Below the pieces are notes generated by a model. It was not told the origin of the DNA. It saw only the letters and a list, made by a program, of their open reading frames with translations, and did not search any database. This document shows positions 42,623 through 54,075 of a DNA stretch of 64,000 nt, piece after piece. How positions within the stretch are numbered: the stretch's first letter is position 1; every line of letters begins with the position of its first letter. The position numbers were made by a program, and so were the translations under genes. Source of the DNA: Reticulitermes speratus (taxonomy: Eukaryota; Arthropoda; Insecta; Blattodea; Rhinotermitidae). The DNA lies in NCBI GenBank assembly GCA_021186555.1, contig JAJKFL010000010.1, forward strand, positions 2,385,487-2,449,486. The letters are read 5' to 3'.

Positions 42623-43629
42623 AAGGAAATCATGAAACAAGAAAACGTATACCGGCGTATTTATACGTCGAGGGAACTTAATCCCTTCCATGCTACGCCT
42701 GACGTATCTCGCTTAAAACCATCTATCTCTCTGGATTGAGTTTTGTTTCTTGACTGAGAACAGTGAAACAACCTCTCTTGGTATTTCTAAGCAGCTAGAG
42801 ACCATTCTTATGTCTTTGAACACTGGAATTTTACGTTAAAATTTTATATATACTCGTATGTGCTTAGGAAAAAACTAGAAACCATCAAGGAAGGCGTCAC
42901 ATTTGCATGTAACTGTCGACGAATCTTAGCATCAGCAAAAGTTGCGGTAGGCCCGACGCAGTGCGAGCACCTTATCTCTTGAGAGACGTACGGACGGCCT
43001 GATGCCTTCCGAGAGACAGCAGTGATTGAGTGCCTCTTCTCCAGTCCCCCCCCCCCCAGACACACAGAATGTAAGCTTAAATCTCGACTTCAAAAGAAAC
43101 GAGGTGTTTGACTTTCGGCTTTGTTACATCATTCCTTTCTTTTTATTTCTTATTCAGAAGTTTTAGAAATTCTCTTTTGTATTTTCCTTTTTTGAAAATT
43201 GTGTTCTTCTACAGTCATAGCCCCGCATTCATGCTGTAAAGGATTGTCTGTCAGTTCGTCCCTCTGTCTTTCATCGCTTACGAGCTGTGCCCTCTCGTTT
43301 ATTACTTTAGTCCCTTTTGTTTCTTTATTTTGTTCTATTCCGTGAGAAGTGAACTGAAATCTTATTTGTTGCGTTTCCTTTGAACTTCATAGTGTTTACT
43401 TCCACACATTTCTTGTTTCGAATAAACGGTTTCTTTACTGAAGAATCATACCATATTACTGACAAGATGTGTAGTAGAGCCTGGCTGGGTGTAAAATGAA
43501 CGCCTCAGATGCAAAATTTGGTACCAAATTTAGCTAACAATGAAGTTTTCTTGTCCCCCAACTCTTTTTCCCGGTTGTTTATTTAGTGACATTGCCCGTA
43601 ACCGAGTACTGTTGAACTACAAGCAACTA
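42623..43629. other. no feature recognised
   Basis: Spacer with a C run at about 43046-43056; nothing recognised. Confidence 0.4.
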
Positions 43630-43814
43630 CAGTTGAACTCGGTTAAAACGTCATGAAAGGGACTGAATATTTTGTGTCGTTATAAACGAGTGTTGTTATA
43701 ACCGAGTAGTATAATGTTATGGTTAACAGTGAGGAATTATTTGGTACCACAGAATATCTGACGTTATAGACGAGGTGTCGCATAAATCGATGTCGTTATA
43801 ACCGGGTTCGACTG
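43630..43814. mobile_element. T-MITE, 185 bp, second intact copy
   Basis: CAGTTGAACTCGG and CCGGGTTCGACTG ends with TA on both sides; identical length to the copy at 36950 and about 95 percent similar by eye. Confidence 0.9.
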
Positions 43815-44054
43815 TACTTCCGAAACAAATGCAGAGCAGGGAGATGTTATGGTTGGCAGCACTGTGTACCGACATCAACTGCAGCCAGTTCATACATGAC
43901 CCGTGACGTCACTTACATAATCTCTTGTGGTACTAATACAAAGATTTTATTTGTTTAATTCATTGACATTAAGCGATACTCCTAGTACTTACGTACTGCA
44001 GGAAACTTAATTAACCCAGACCTTTTCCTAATCCGTTCGTTGGCTAGTCTTATT

Positions 44055-44300
44055 CAAAGTGACTGCATAGTCTGTGTAGTAACTAGGCTTCGGGTTTGAC
44101 GACCACGGAAAAGTGGTTCGATTCTTGGAAAGAATAACAGATTTTTCTCTTCTGCAACGTCTGTACCGGCTTTTGGGGCCCAACCAGCCTCCTATTCGAT
44201 TGGTATCGAGGCACTTTCTCGTGGGATAAAGCGGTCTAGGCGTGAAACTGATGGCACATCTCCGTCTAGCGCCAAGATTAACAGTGGTTGCAACTACGCC
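44055..44300 (+). mobile_element. diverged A-type SINE with a different head
   Basis: Head region ACTGCATAGTCTGTGTAGTA, B-box-like GTGGTTCGATTCTTGG, CAGATTTTTCTCTTCTGC, then the shared core (GGGGCCCAACCAGCCTCCTA, GGGATAAAGCGGTCTAGGCG). The 54.5-kb copy has a related head, so this is a third head type on the same core. Confidence 0.75.
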
Positions 44301-44624
44301 TCCACTCTCACCTTATGTCTGTAGCTTGCAGAGAGAAAACTTTCCTATTTTTAAATTCTACCAATGTCGTGTATTTTCTGTTCAGAGCGCCAGAAATGTT
44401 GACTGCGACTGCTGAGAGATGGTGCGACATGTTTATTTGACTAGTAAAATACTTCCATTCCAGCGAAGCCAATGTTCGTGAGTTCCCGTTTTTCGTCACA
44501 ATCTTTATATCTTTCTTTACTGTGTGTGTGACAATTAATGTGTTATTCAGCACGCTTTACAGTTGCCATTGCTCTTAATCTCGAAAGAAAAAGTGCATTG
44601 GAAATATATGTTGGTAGTCTACCT
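44301..44624. other. no feature recognised
   Basis: Spacer; nothing recognised. Confidence 0.4.
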
Positions 44625-44757
44625 AATCTCTGCGACGGGCTGGTCACTCGTCCAGAGGAGTCCTACCGAGTTTGAAGTGTCTAAAGTGTGTGATCGTGAA
44701 GCCTCGAAAAATGAGGCGGCCTAGGCCCCCAAGGGGCTGTCGAGCATTGGAAAAAAA
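44625..44757 (+). mobile_element. SINE family C (C1), headless 3' fragment
   Basis: Begins in the body at CTCTGCGACGGGCTGGTCAC and ends at the A run. TCTACCTAAT flanks both sides (10 bp), so this is a 5'-truncated integration. Confidence 0.92.
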
Positions 44758-44789
44758 ATCTACCTAATATATATTTTATTTTAGTAAGC

Positions 44790-45117
44790 CTTCTCTTCCG
44801 CGCGGTGTAAGGCGTGGGTCTGCTGCCGCTCGCTCACTGGGATTGTGGGTTCGAATCCCGCCGGGGCATGGATGTTTGTGTTGTGTTTGTTGTATAAGAA
44901 CTAGTATGGATCATAAGTGACATGAAGGACAGAAGGATTGTGGGTTGGATGGATGTCTGTCTGTTGTGAGTGTTGTGTGTTGTCAGGTAGAGGTCTCTGC
45001 GACGGGCTGGTCACTCGTCCAGAGGAGTCCTACCGAGTGTGGTGTGTCTAAAGTGTGATCGTGAAGCCTCGAAAAATGAGGCGGCCTAGGCTCCCAAGGG
45101 GCTGTCGAGCCATTGAA
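44790..45117 (+). mobile_element. chimeric SINE C2/C1
   Basis: A C head with B box GGTTCGAATCC runs into the C2 middle (GTTTGTGTTGTGTTTGTTGT, GACATGAAGGACAGAAGGAT). At GTGGGTTGGATGGATGTC it switches to the complete C1 body and tail. AAGCCTTCTCTT before and AAGCCCTTCTCTT after mark the target-site duplication, so the chimera integrated as one unit. Confidence 0.88.
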
Positions 45118-45779
45118 AATAAGCCCTTCTCTTACCAACATATTTATTTGTGCTTTATCTCTCGCTAAGTAATGTCTGAACTCTGCATCTTAAAGGGAAC
45201 AAACAACTTTTCTCCTTATTGAAGGCATTGTGTCCATCATTTGCACAAGACATAAAGTTGTAAAATGGAGAGCTAACGCCCTTCCGTTCGCATTTGTATC
45301 CCCTAAACGAGTTGGTTTAATGTGATGAAATTTCGAATTTAAGTATTTGCACTGCAGGTTGTTGGCGAAGTTTAATTGTGGTCCATTCCTATATATCAGT
45401 GTCTTAACTGTGTTTGAAGTCAAAATTGAAATTTATTGTAATCAGCAATACCGGTTCATCGAAAACTAGAACCTTTGCCAAGCCAAACGACTTTCAGACC
45501 GGCAGGCATTATCACCAGACTCACATTCCATTTCGTCCAGAAACGCCTTGAGCTGTCTGTGATTTAACCACGTGACCTAATATATTTAACTGCAACGACG
45601 TCAGTCACAATCATCATATATATTAATTTGTTTGCCACATCATGATCTACTGAAATATCGAAAGCGTCTTTGCAAGCAAGACATTTTAGAAAGCTAATGA
45701 TTCGTCATTGATGGCGATATCCTTTTCTTTTTTACTAATTCCTTCTAAAAAACTTGTTTTTGACAAAAATGCAATGTTA
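45118..45779. other. no feature recognised
   Basis: Spacer; nothing recognised. Confidence 0.4.
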
Positions 45780-45875
45780 AAAATTGACAGTGCTGTCTCA
45801 AGCAGAGGCTAAGGGAATCTTAACATATTTCACGCACTTCCCTTGGCCTCCGCTTGGGGCAGGTCTGTCAATTTC
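45780..45875. repeat. inverted repeat, 38-bp arms
   Basis: Arms 45780-45817 and 45838-45875 share AAATTGACAG, CAAGCRGAGGC and AAGGGAA in inverted order, around a 20-base AT-rich loop. It could be a small foldback element; no duplication is visible. Confidence 0.75.
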
Positions 45876-46611
45876 AACTTTTTGTTTCATATTTACACGC
45901 TGCTTATGATCCGTTGATCTCCAAAAGAAATTACCCATTATCAAGCATTACTAACTACAATTTTTTATGTTTATTAAGATTAAGAAGCTGTAATTTTTGT
46001 TGATTAAGTATTTTACTGTTTCTACGTGCGAATTATTCACATGGGTACAACTATTTTGTTTTTAAATCTCACAATTGTCTTACTTCCGCTTTGTTGATGG
46101 AAAATGCAGTGATTATGTATTAATTCATTCTGCAGATCGAATTCTTGCGTGTGGTTGTAAAGCAGAGACGTTGTACTGTACTAGAGCCAATCTTACCTGC
46201 AGTAACTGTGACCACAGGCTGAGATAGCTACAAATTATGGAGATTACGTAGCAACACCTGAATGGAACGCGATCCCTTCTCTGGCGCTGCATTGAATGGA
46301 GATGTGCAAATTCTTCAAGCACGTCAAAAATGATGACAATATGCTACGTTGAAATATGGTTACACATTTGGGTGTTTAAGTTGTTGTCACTTCACCCATA
46401 AGCCAGTGAATAGTAAACACCTTGTGAAATATCTAGATAAAGTGAGTTTAAACGTCATTTGAAATACCATCTAAACCGTCTTTATGCTTTAAAGAGATGT
46501 ATGATACGCCTTTATGCTTTCATTCTATGCAGAATGACTACTTCGAAAGTCTTCGCCCAGTTTTACCGTACAAATTATGGCGATATATATGACGTTCTCA
46601 CACTGCTGTTG
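45876..46611. other. no feature recognised
   Basis: AT-rich spacer; nothing recognised. Confidence 0.4.
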
Positions 46612-46757
46612 CTGAAGATTTAAGTCTTCTGGGAGGTAAAGCTGTTTTGTTGGTAGAGCAGTTCCCGACGTTTCAAAAGCTCATAATGCTTTGGAAGTTT
46701 CAGAAGTTATTTCCCAAGGTTACAGTGTCACATCCGAGAAGACTTAAATCTGCAAAT
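46612..46757. repeat. inverted repeat enclosing a CCGACGTTTC motif
   Basis: AGATTTAAGTCTTCT at about 46617 is mirrored by AGAAGACTTAAATCT ending at about 46754. The loop holds CCCGACGTTTCAAAAGCTCA, related to the CGAAACGTCGG motifs at 38.5 and 55.9 kb. Confidence 0.7.
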
Positions 46758-47141
46758 TTTAGCTGGGTTTGATCGTGAAGGTTGTAATAGATGCGAAGAA
46801 GTAGAACGCATAGAATATTTTAAATGTCTGGCGTCAAATGATATTAGGGCAGTTCGGGCGACAAAAGCTGTTGTGGTGTAAGAAGTGCATTTTTGTTTTG
46901 TGCAAAATTAAGTGTGAAAATATTATTTTGAAGTGTCAGAAGTTTTTAAAAAACATATTCTTTTCTAGACTTTCAGTTCCTGAACTAGCGACGCTACTTT
47001 TCATTTTCTTAGTTATTCAAAATACATCGTATTGCAATGCGGATGTTCAGATCTACTTGCTTCAGGACATCACTGACCTTTACTGCTTGTCCTCCAACTC
47101 GAAATCAGAGTTGAAAAAAATGGTATCATTCATTCATGTAA
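46758..47141. other. no feature recognised
   Basis: AT-rich; a 108-codon plus frame (46838-47164) runs into the minisatellite and has no domain. Confidence 0.4.
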
Positions 47142-47932
47142 GGCTCACATCCCAGAAGAACTGACACGTCATTCAGTGCTGCGAGCCTCACATCCCAGAA
47201 GAACTGACGCGTCTTTCAATGCGGTGAGCCTTACATCCCAGAAGAACTGACGCGTCATTCAGTGCTGTGAGCCTCACATCCCAGAAGAACTGACGCGTCA
47301 TTCAGTGCTGTGAGCCTCACATCCCAGAAGAACTGACGCGTCATTCAGTGCTGTGAGCCTCACATCCCAGAAGAACTGACGCGTCATTCAGTGCTGTGAG
47401 CCTCACATCCCAGAAGAACTGACACGTCATTCAGTGCTGCAGGACTCACATCCCAGAAGAACTGACGTCATTCAGTACGGCGAGCCTCACATCCCAGAAG
47501 AACTGACGCGTCATTCAGTGCTGTGAGCCTCACATCCCAGAAGAACTGACGCGTCGTTCAGTGCGGTGAGCCTCACATCCCAGAAGAACTGACACGTCAT
47601 TCAGTGCTGCAGGACTCACATCCCAGAAGAACTGACGTCATTCAGTGCGGCGAGCCTCACATCCCAGAAGAACTGACGCGTCATTCAGTGCTGTGAGCCT
47701 CACATCCCAGAAGAACTGACGCGTCGTTCAGTGCGGTGAGCCTCACATCCCAGAAGAACTGACACGTCATTCAGTGCTGCAAGACTCACATCCCAGAAGA
47801 ACTGACGTCATTCAGTGCGGCGAGCCTCACATTCCAGAAGAACTGACACGTCATTCAGTACAGCAAGCCTCACATTCCAGAAGAACTGACACGTCACTCA
47901 ATGCGGCGAGCCTCACATCCCAGAAGAACTAG
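47142..47932. repeat. 43-bp minisatellite, about 18 copies, higher-order
   Basis: Units are CTCACATCCCAGAAGAACTG then ACGCGTCATTCAGTGCTGTG. A four-unit higher-order block of 170 bp is visible: GACACGTCATTCAGTGCTGC recurs at 47421, 47591 and 47761. Confidence 0.94.
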
Positions 47933-49157
47933 TAAATCATCCACACAGCTGCGATACCCTTCAAACTGGCAAGGAGATAAGCCGTTTAAGATAAGAGTAA
48001 AATGCAATTTGGCCACCAGCAGCGTCAGATTGTTCAAGTAAACGAAAGTTCTGGAGACTGTGATATAGCATATAATAGCGTGTTACGTCATATTGCGTGT
48101 CGTTATATCATATCAAAATTCCGATGATGGAAGAGTAAATCCCTGAAACGAACGGGATACGAACCCATGATCCCAGCGTTCTACTGTTCAACACCTGTTC
48201 CAGGGTAGAGGTGTTTGTTTCGTACAGGACTACATGCTTGACGGCAGCCATCTGTATGAGTTGTTTCCGCACATAATGCTAGTAACGCAGTGTAGGAACT
48301 GGTCCTGCACTTGCAGTGAATGTCCCTGTGTAAGGACTTAACTGACCGCACTCTGCAGTAACTGGCTGTAATTCAAATGGATTTTAACATTCTAGGAGCC
48401 CCGAATGCTGGGGCAAGGAATAAACGGACTGAAAGAAGTTAATTATACACAAATAGGAATTAGTCGAATGTTCCAGAAAGCCTTGGACATGGTAGACACT
48501 TCACTGACATCTCGAATAACAGTCATTGCTTTGTTGAATTTCCCCTTCCTCCAAGAATATTGAATTTGAATACGAAAGAACGAAGATAACAATCTCGAGG
48601 CGAAGAAAGGAAAGGAAAAGAATAAAAATTGAACTTGAAAACTAGTAATTTTGTGGGAGGAGGGAACAATAAGAGAGGAGAGAGGTACTAAATCTGATTA
48701 CAACTCGCTATTCGCGTCTATTTGAATGAGAATGGGGAGTAAATAACTGTGGTGTGAATAGCGTGGGCGCTGGAAGCCATTCTGTGTTTCGATGAAGCCT
48801 TCTTATTTCTTCATACGGTCTTATATGTTTATGAAGGGAATATGGCGTGGAATGTTTACGGTTTGGAGCGTTGATGTTGTTGCCAAAGACTGAAAAATAA
48901 ACCTCGAGGATAATGTCACTAAATGTTTGTGCGTTGGGTCTCAAAAGAGTCAAAAATATAATTGATTTGTTATTCCATGCAATAAACTTCCGATCTTTTA
49001 GTGGCATGTCAACTGTGAGATGGTTTTGCGGCGAGCGAGTCTTTCTGTGTGCAGACTTTCCGACAACACGAAGCTCAAGTACCATGTAATTGTTCTCCGG
49101 AGTCTTGATTCGCTACTCGCCGACGGTCTGTTCACTCCCTAACACTCCTTGTGGCAA
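47933..49157. other. spacer with a decayed tRNA-like B box
   Basis: At about 48150-48180 the minus strand reads GGGATCATGGGTTCGTATCC, a degenerate B-box-like element that could be a SINE head remnant. The rest is unrecognised, including a 125-codon minus frame (48708-49085). Confidence 0.35.
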
Positions 49158-49212
49158 GCGACAAGTGGCCGGCTCTTGTGAATGCGGTAATGAACCTTCG
49201 GGTTGCGTAAAA
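49158..49212 (+). mobile_element. LINE L2 fragment
   Basis: GACAAGTGGCCGGCTCTTGT and GAATGCGGTAATGAACCTTC match the L2 C-terminus; the 3' UTR is lost. Confidence 0.7.
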
Positions 49213-49249
49213 TGTGGCTGTACATGTACAGCTGATGTAATTTGAACAA

Positions 49250-49410
49250 TTAAGCCCCTGAAGATGAACTAAAAAATTGGTTCGAAACATGTTGGGCACT
49301 TTTTAATAATAAAGAGCTGTGTTAAATAACATAACTGTGTACATTTGTCGGAATTATGTAATTACGTAATCAAAGAGAATGTACGGTGCAAATAACTTAA
49401 AGTTTAGACA
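49250..49410 (+). mobile_element. Penelope-like element end
   Basis: Hammerhead at 49254-49297, then ATAATAAAGAGCTGTGTTAA, the cassette GTACATTTGTCGGAATTATG (49339) and ATGTACGGTGCAAATAAC with TTAAAGTTTAG. It is the closest relative of the 35.2-kb end, but its terminal 20-mer is not amplified. Confidence 0.65.
49254..49297 (+). ncRNA. hammerhead ribozyme candidate
   Basis: Stem I is GCCC at 49254-49257 with GGGC at 49294-49297. The core CTGAAGA is at 49258-49264. Stem II is GAAC with GTTC, four pairs and a long A-rich loop. GAAA is at 49284-49287. Stem III is ACATGT, with the cleavage position at T49293. Confidence 0.55.
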
Positions 49411-49757
49411 TTTAAACGTTTGCACATGTGGGGTGGACAACACGTGCTGGCTCTTGACGGGAACTGAGTGCTGCACGTGCATTGGTTTCGATGTAAATGC
49501 TGCATTATTGTGGGTCTGAGTCCGGTATATCAGCACTGTTTGTGTTGGCACTTACGTAATAGGAGCATTTTGATTGTCAGTGTGTGTAGTGCAGAGTTCG
49601 GATAAAAGTAAGGTAAAGCAATGCCAATAATAACAATACTAATAATGGAGACAAATACTGAGCGACGGCGCCAGAAGTGCTGCACCCTGCGGACGTTTCC
49701 TAACTTCTTTCTTTTTCCTTCAGCCCTTTATTTCCCTTAACAGTGGTCTATGTGACG
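49411..49757. other. no feature recognised
   Basis: Spacer; nothing recognised. Confidence 0.4.
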
Positions 49758-50066
49758 GGGGCACGCGGTGGCGCAGTTGGTTGAGGCACTACGCTACAAA
49801 CCGGAACGTCGCGGGTTCGATTCCCGATGGTGTCATTGGAATTTTTCCTTGACATAATCATTTCGGTCGCACTATGACCCTGGGGTCGACTCAGCCTCTA
49901 ACAGAAATGAGTACCAGGAATATTTCCTGGGGGGTAAAGGCGGCCGGTGCGTAGGGCTGACAACCTTACCACCTTCATATGCCGATTGTCTCGAAATCTG
50001 GGAGCCTCAACCTCCTGGAACCCTAAGGGTCTGTCCAGGCCTGTAATGGGGTTGCTTTACCTTTTT
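49758..50066 (+). mobile_element. SINE family B, full length
   Basis: Head GCACGCGGTGGCGCAGTTGG, B box GGTTCGATTCC, GAATTTTTCCTTGACATAAT, shared core and 3' half ending GGGGTTGCTTTACC. The flanks AGTGGTCTATGTGACG and AGTGGCCCACGTGACG are a diverged 16-bp target-site duplication. Confidence 0.94.
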
Positions 50067-50082
50067 AGTGGCCCACGTGACG

Positions 50083-51232
50083 TCGATAGTGTGGAGTCTG
50101 TCCTCAAAAACTCCTTTCTCGAATTTCCTGAAACATGATGGATTACAGTTTCGAAGCGTGTGAAGCTGTATTGAAAACTTAATAAGGGTTTGTGCGATGC
50201 CTTATAAAGTGTTTGGGCGGAAAATGGGCCAAAGGCGGTGCAGGTTATAAGAATGGACCCAGCGTCCCTAATAAAGCCCCTGTAAGCCTCTATTACAACT
50301 TACAGATAGACATTAGCTTCTTTAGACCTAAAATTTGAGGGTTGAATGTTAATAACTGACTCTTTTTCCCCTCATTGTTTGTAACGGGCGGTGGTATAAA
50401 GAGTTGGATTAATCTATATTGCGTCCCTCCAACCCCAATCTTGTAAATTAAATCCTCGATTCCTCCCCAAATTCTACCACCTGTTGCGTGAGGCATCGCG
50501 CGCGCATTGTAATTGTACCATTATTTACCTCAGCCACTAGAAGTCTCTACTATTGGCATAAATCAAGCTGTTTGTTGTCTAGTTACCACCTGCTTGTTTA
50601 TTTTGTTTTACATTATTCAGAGTTTCTAAAGGCTGCAGATGCTCAGAAGGGATGTCCAATTTGCACCTTGGTGTAGTATCTTATGGATACACAGTTGGCC
50701 AAGAAATTACTGCCCGCGACTGAAGAGACACATCTTTGACCTTGACAGATAAAAGTTGTGGAGAAAATATATTGGTCCTTTAAAAAAACTGTCTATCACT
50801 TTATGTATCATTAGAATGGAATAGTGTATGAAGTTTGAGAGAGCAGCGTTTATTTTTAATTGTTTACAGAAAAACCTGCACTCACATCCAGAAGTACTAT
50901 TATACTATTTTTAATTCTAACCATTTTAATGCTATATTTCTAAACTTCTTATTCTATCACATCTATTGAATCTAACATATAATTTTTTTGGACTAATTTT
51001 TCGGATTATCACATATTTTTTTGGATATCTGTGAAGTTGAGATTTCAACCGTATACATAGAACATGTAAAATAATATTATGCAACTTACGTAACAATAAT
51101 TTCACTGTCTTATTTGCCTCGTGATGACGTCATGTTAAGTCGAAACATGTAGCATTAAAACCACACAATATACGAAAACAGCTGTGACTGACGGTCGCTA
51201 TACAGCTGTACTCCTCCATATTTTCCTCTTAT
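50083..51232. other. no feature recognised
   Basis: AT-rich spacer. CGTGATGACGTCATGTTAAG and CGAAACATGTAG at 51120 resemble a decayed hammerhead; see the rejected list. Confidence 0.4.
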
Positions 51233-51233
51233 A

Positions 51234-51777
51234 CAGGGTGCGCCAAAAACACCTGACGCTTTTTGAAATGAAGTAACTTTTTAAGGCAAAGTGGAAAAAT
51301 TTTATTAAGACTATCAGGTACATTCCATGTCCATGAAAATTCATCTGAATCATTACTGTTTGAATATGACACTTTGTAGGTGACCACCATGTCGTTCAAT
51401 ACACTGCTGCAGTCGCGACGGAAAGGCTGTCATAACACGTTGTAACATTTCCTTAGGGAGTACACTCACGAATTCGCTGCTTTAAGTCATCAATATTGGC
51501 AGGACGTGTTTCGTATACCTTGGTTTTGACGTAACCCCAAAGGAAGTAGTCTGGTACTGCAAGATCTGAAACTGCTGTTGGAAACCACCCTGTATAGCTG
51601 TAACAGACTGTTTTGATAAGCAGTTCACTGCCGCAATACGGTTTTGTACCGACCAGCGCTCCATCTCAACTAAACTCCAAACATCGCTGTACATGGTGAC
51701 GGTCAGTATGGAAGCGCCGCTTAGCGGGCACGCTGTTTTCAAATTTCAAAAACCATCAGGTGTTTTTGGTGCACTTG
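51234..51777 (-). mobile_element. mariner-like element, internally deleted
   Basis: Ends CAGGGTGCGCCAAAAACACC and GGTGTTTTTGGTGCACTTG are inverted repeats flanked by TA. The minus strand encodes MERWSVQNRIAAVNCLSKQS, an N-terminal helix-turn-helix start. After a jump and in another frame it encodes VPDYFLWGYVKTKVYETRPA (51490-51590), the catalytic-core end of mariner-type transposases, and then a stop after ECTP. About two thirds of the transposase is deleted, so it is non-autonomous. Confidence 0.85.
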
Positions 51778-51779
51778 TA

Positions 51780-52686
51780 TTTTCACTGGCTCTGATTTCG
51801 CGTCTTCGGCATATGCTTCTATTTTCTTCTCCACATTGTTCTTCATTGTCGATCCTTATGTCTGTCATCCTTGCTGATATTTTGCGTGAGTTTCTTTGGT
51901 TCCTTGATGGAAATGCCAGAACTGGGGATAAATTTGGCCTTGTCCTTCCCAATTCGTGCTCAACTGATCGTCCTATTATTAGGCACTATATAATCTGAGG
52001 TATTGAAAGTGTTCTTAAATGTCATAAATAAATAAAATAATTATGCGTATAAGTATTTGTCTCCATTGCCTTTATCTTACACTTTTCCCCTTGTCTTATC
52101 CCTCTCACTTCCTGCTGCATTGTACCGTGTGAGCGCCAAAAGCAATTGTCTGTTCAGAATTATAGGCTATTTGCTAAATACAGAGGACTGCAATACCGAC
52201 AGTTGACCTCTACCCTGCTGTGCGTATGATGCGTGACAAATTGCCGTATTAGAAGGCTGTGCGAGGGTTACGGGGGCGCGGATGGGATCGTGAGGTGCCG
52301 GACGTCACAACGAAAGTTACCGATGGTTCGGAGGCAGTGGCGGCTCGTTAGGTGGCCAACGCAGATTATTATGTGGGGCTGAGGCGTTTTGAAGAAGTCT
52401 GGGTGGGTTGTCTTTGCAGGCTTCGGGATGATTCCAGGCTACTGAGAGGGGGGACCGGAGTTCGGGTCTCGATAGCGGTAGAAGTATTCTGCTACAAGTT
52501 CAGGCCGGCTGTGAAGCGCACCCAGTTTCTTGTCTGGTCGCTTCAGCTCCGAACTGAAGTGGCCGGAGCGGGAAGCTGATATCACTTCTGTTCTGCGTGA
52601 AGATTGAAAATTGCAGGTCGCTTTATCTGTTTGCCCTCTGTGTGCTTTCATTACTTGGTGGTCACACAAAGGGACTGATTTGATAT
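51780..52686. other. no feature recognised
   Basis: Spacer; moderately GC-rich at 52240-52600, with no recognisable coding motif. Confidence 0.4.
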
Positions 52687-52688
52687 TA

Positions 52689-53031
52689 CAGTGGAACCTC
52701 GGTTATCCGTACTTCGCTTAACCGAAACTCGGGTTAACCGAAACTGGCTGACGTGTTATTGATAAAGCGGTGGAGGGACATTGCAGCTAAAAACGTTGTG
52801 AAAAAAGTTCAAACTAAAATATCAGATTTTTTTTTGTAGAAATGTGTAGTATTGTATCTAAATATCATACACTTTCTTGTGCCTACATTTTATTAACATA
52901 GGACGTGTTTCTGAATAAATGTTAATTTTATTGCACCTTATCAATGTCAACGCCGAATTTCCGAATTATCCGAAATTTTACTTATCCGAAATCGGGTCCG
53001 CCCTTTATTTCGGATAATCGAGGTTCTACTG
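52689..53031. mobile_element. Tigger/pogo-type MITE, 343 bp
   Basis: The ends CAGTGGAACCTCGGTTATCC and GGATAATCGAGGTTCTACTG are inverted repeats flanked by TA. CAGTxGAACCTCGGTTATCC is the classic terminus of Tigger-like pogo elements. Internal CCGAAA/TTCGG words repeat near both ends. There is no transposase. Confidence 0.9.
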
Positions 53032-53033
53032 TA

Positions 53034-53058
53034 TTATTATTATTATTATTATTATTAT
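53034..53058. repeat. TTA microsatellite
   Basis: About eight TTA repeats directly abut the right TA of the Tigger-type MITE. Confidence 0.95.
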
Positions 53059-53149
53059 TTGCTATAGACGCATCAGCTGATATTTTTGTTTATAAAGAAT
53101 GGTATATTTAGAAAATAAAGTTTTAGTCTTAGAGATTAATAAAACCGAA

Positions 53150-54075
53150 TAACGTAAAATTCAGCTCGTACGCACAGTAACACACTCCGTTCAGTTATAA
53201 AAAACCAATCATTATGGCGTAAAGGAATATCGTGTTGTCTCAGATCACCAACACATAACAGTCCGTACCGCCAGTAAACACACTCCGTCTCAGTTATACA
53301 AACCATCAGTATGCTGTACAGTAAAATAACGCTGTTGTTCTAGATCACAAACCTAAATCGTCCGTAACGCGCATAAACACACTCGTCTCAGTTATACACA
53401 GTTATGCTGTAAGTGATACCGTTTGTCTGAATCCACACAAAACACATAAATACAGTCCGTACCGCGCAGTAAACACACTCCGTCTCAGTTATACAAACCA
53501 TCAGTTAATGCTGTACAGTGAAATAATCGCTGTTTGTTCTGAGATCCACACAAACACATAAATACAGTCCGTACCGCGCAGTAAACACACTCCGTCTCAG
53601 TTATACAAACCAGTCAGTTAATGCTGTACAGTGAAATAATCGCTGTTTGTTCTGAGATCCACACAAAACCATAAAACAGTCCGTACGCCAGTAAACACAC
53701 CCTCTCAGTTATACACCAGTCAGTTAATGTTGTACATGAAATACGCTGTTGTCGAGATCCACCAAACACATAAAACATCCGTACGCGCGTAACACACTCC
53801 GTCTCAGTTATACAAACCCAAATCAGTTAATGTTGTACAGTGAAATAATCGCTGTTTGTTCTGAGATCCACACAAAACACATAAATACAGTCCGTACCGC
53901 ACAGTAAACACACTCCGTCTCAGTTATAAAAAACCAATCAGTTAATGGCGTATAGGGAAATAATCGTGTTTGTTTTCGGATCCACACAAAACACATAAAT
54001 ACACAGTGTGGGCAGCACGTAGAATTTGTGAATGTTAAACCTGGTGGTACATATAGTAATCCACTGGGTTTTAGA
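53150..54075 (+). mobile_element. composite element with 114-bp array, about 8 units (copy 3)
   Basis: Same unit and right flank (CACAGTGTGGGC, AATGTTAAACCTGGTGGTAC) as at 5.5 and 10.7 kb. Units at 53160-53450 and 53670-53810 carry many single-base deletions, while units at 53455-53660 and 53820-53890 are almost perfect. That mosaic suggests unpolished long-read sequence in part of the array rather than biological decay. Confidence 0.85.

Noticed and set aside
51120..51153. Another hammerhead
   Set aside because: Core position 3 is G instead of C, stem II barely pairs and stem I has one pair; at best a decayed copy.
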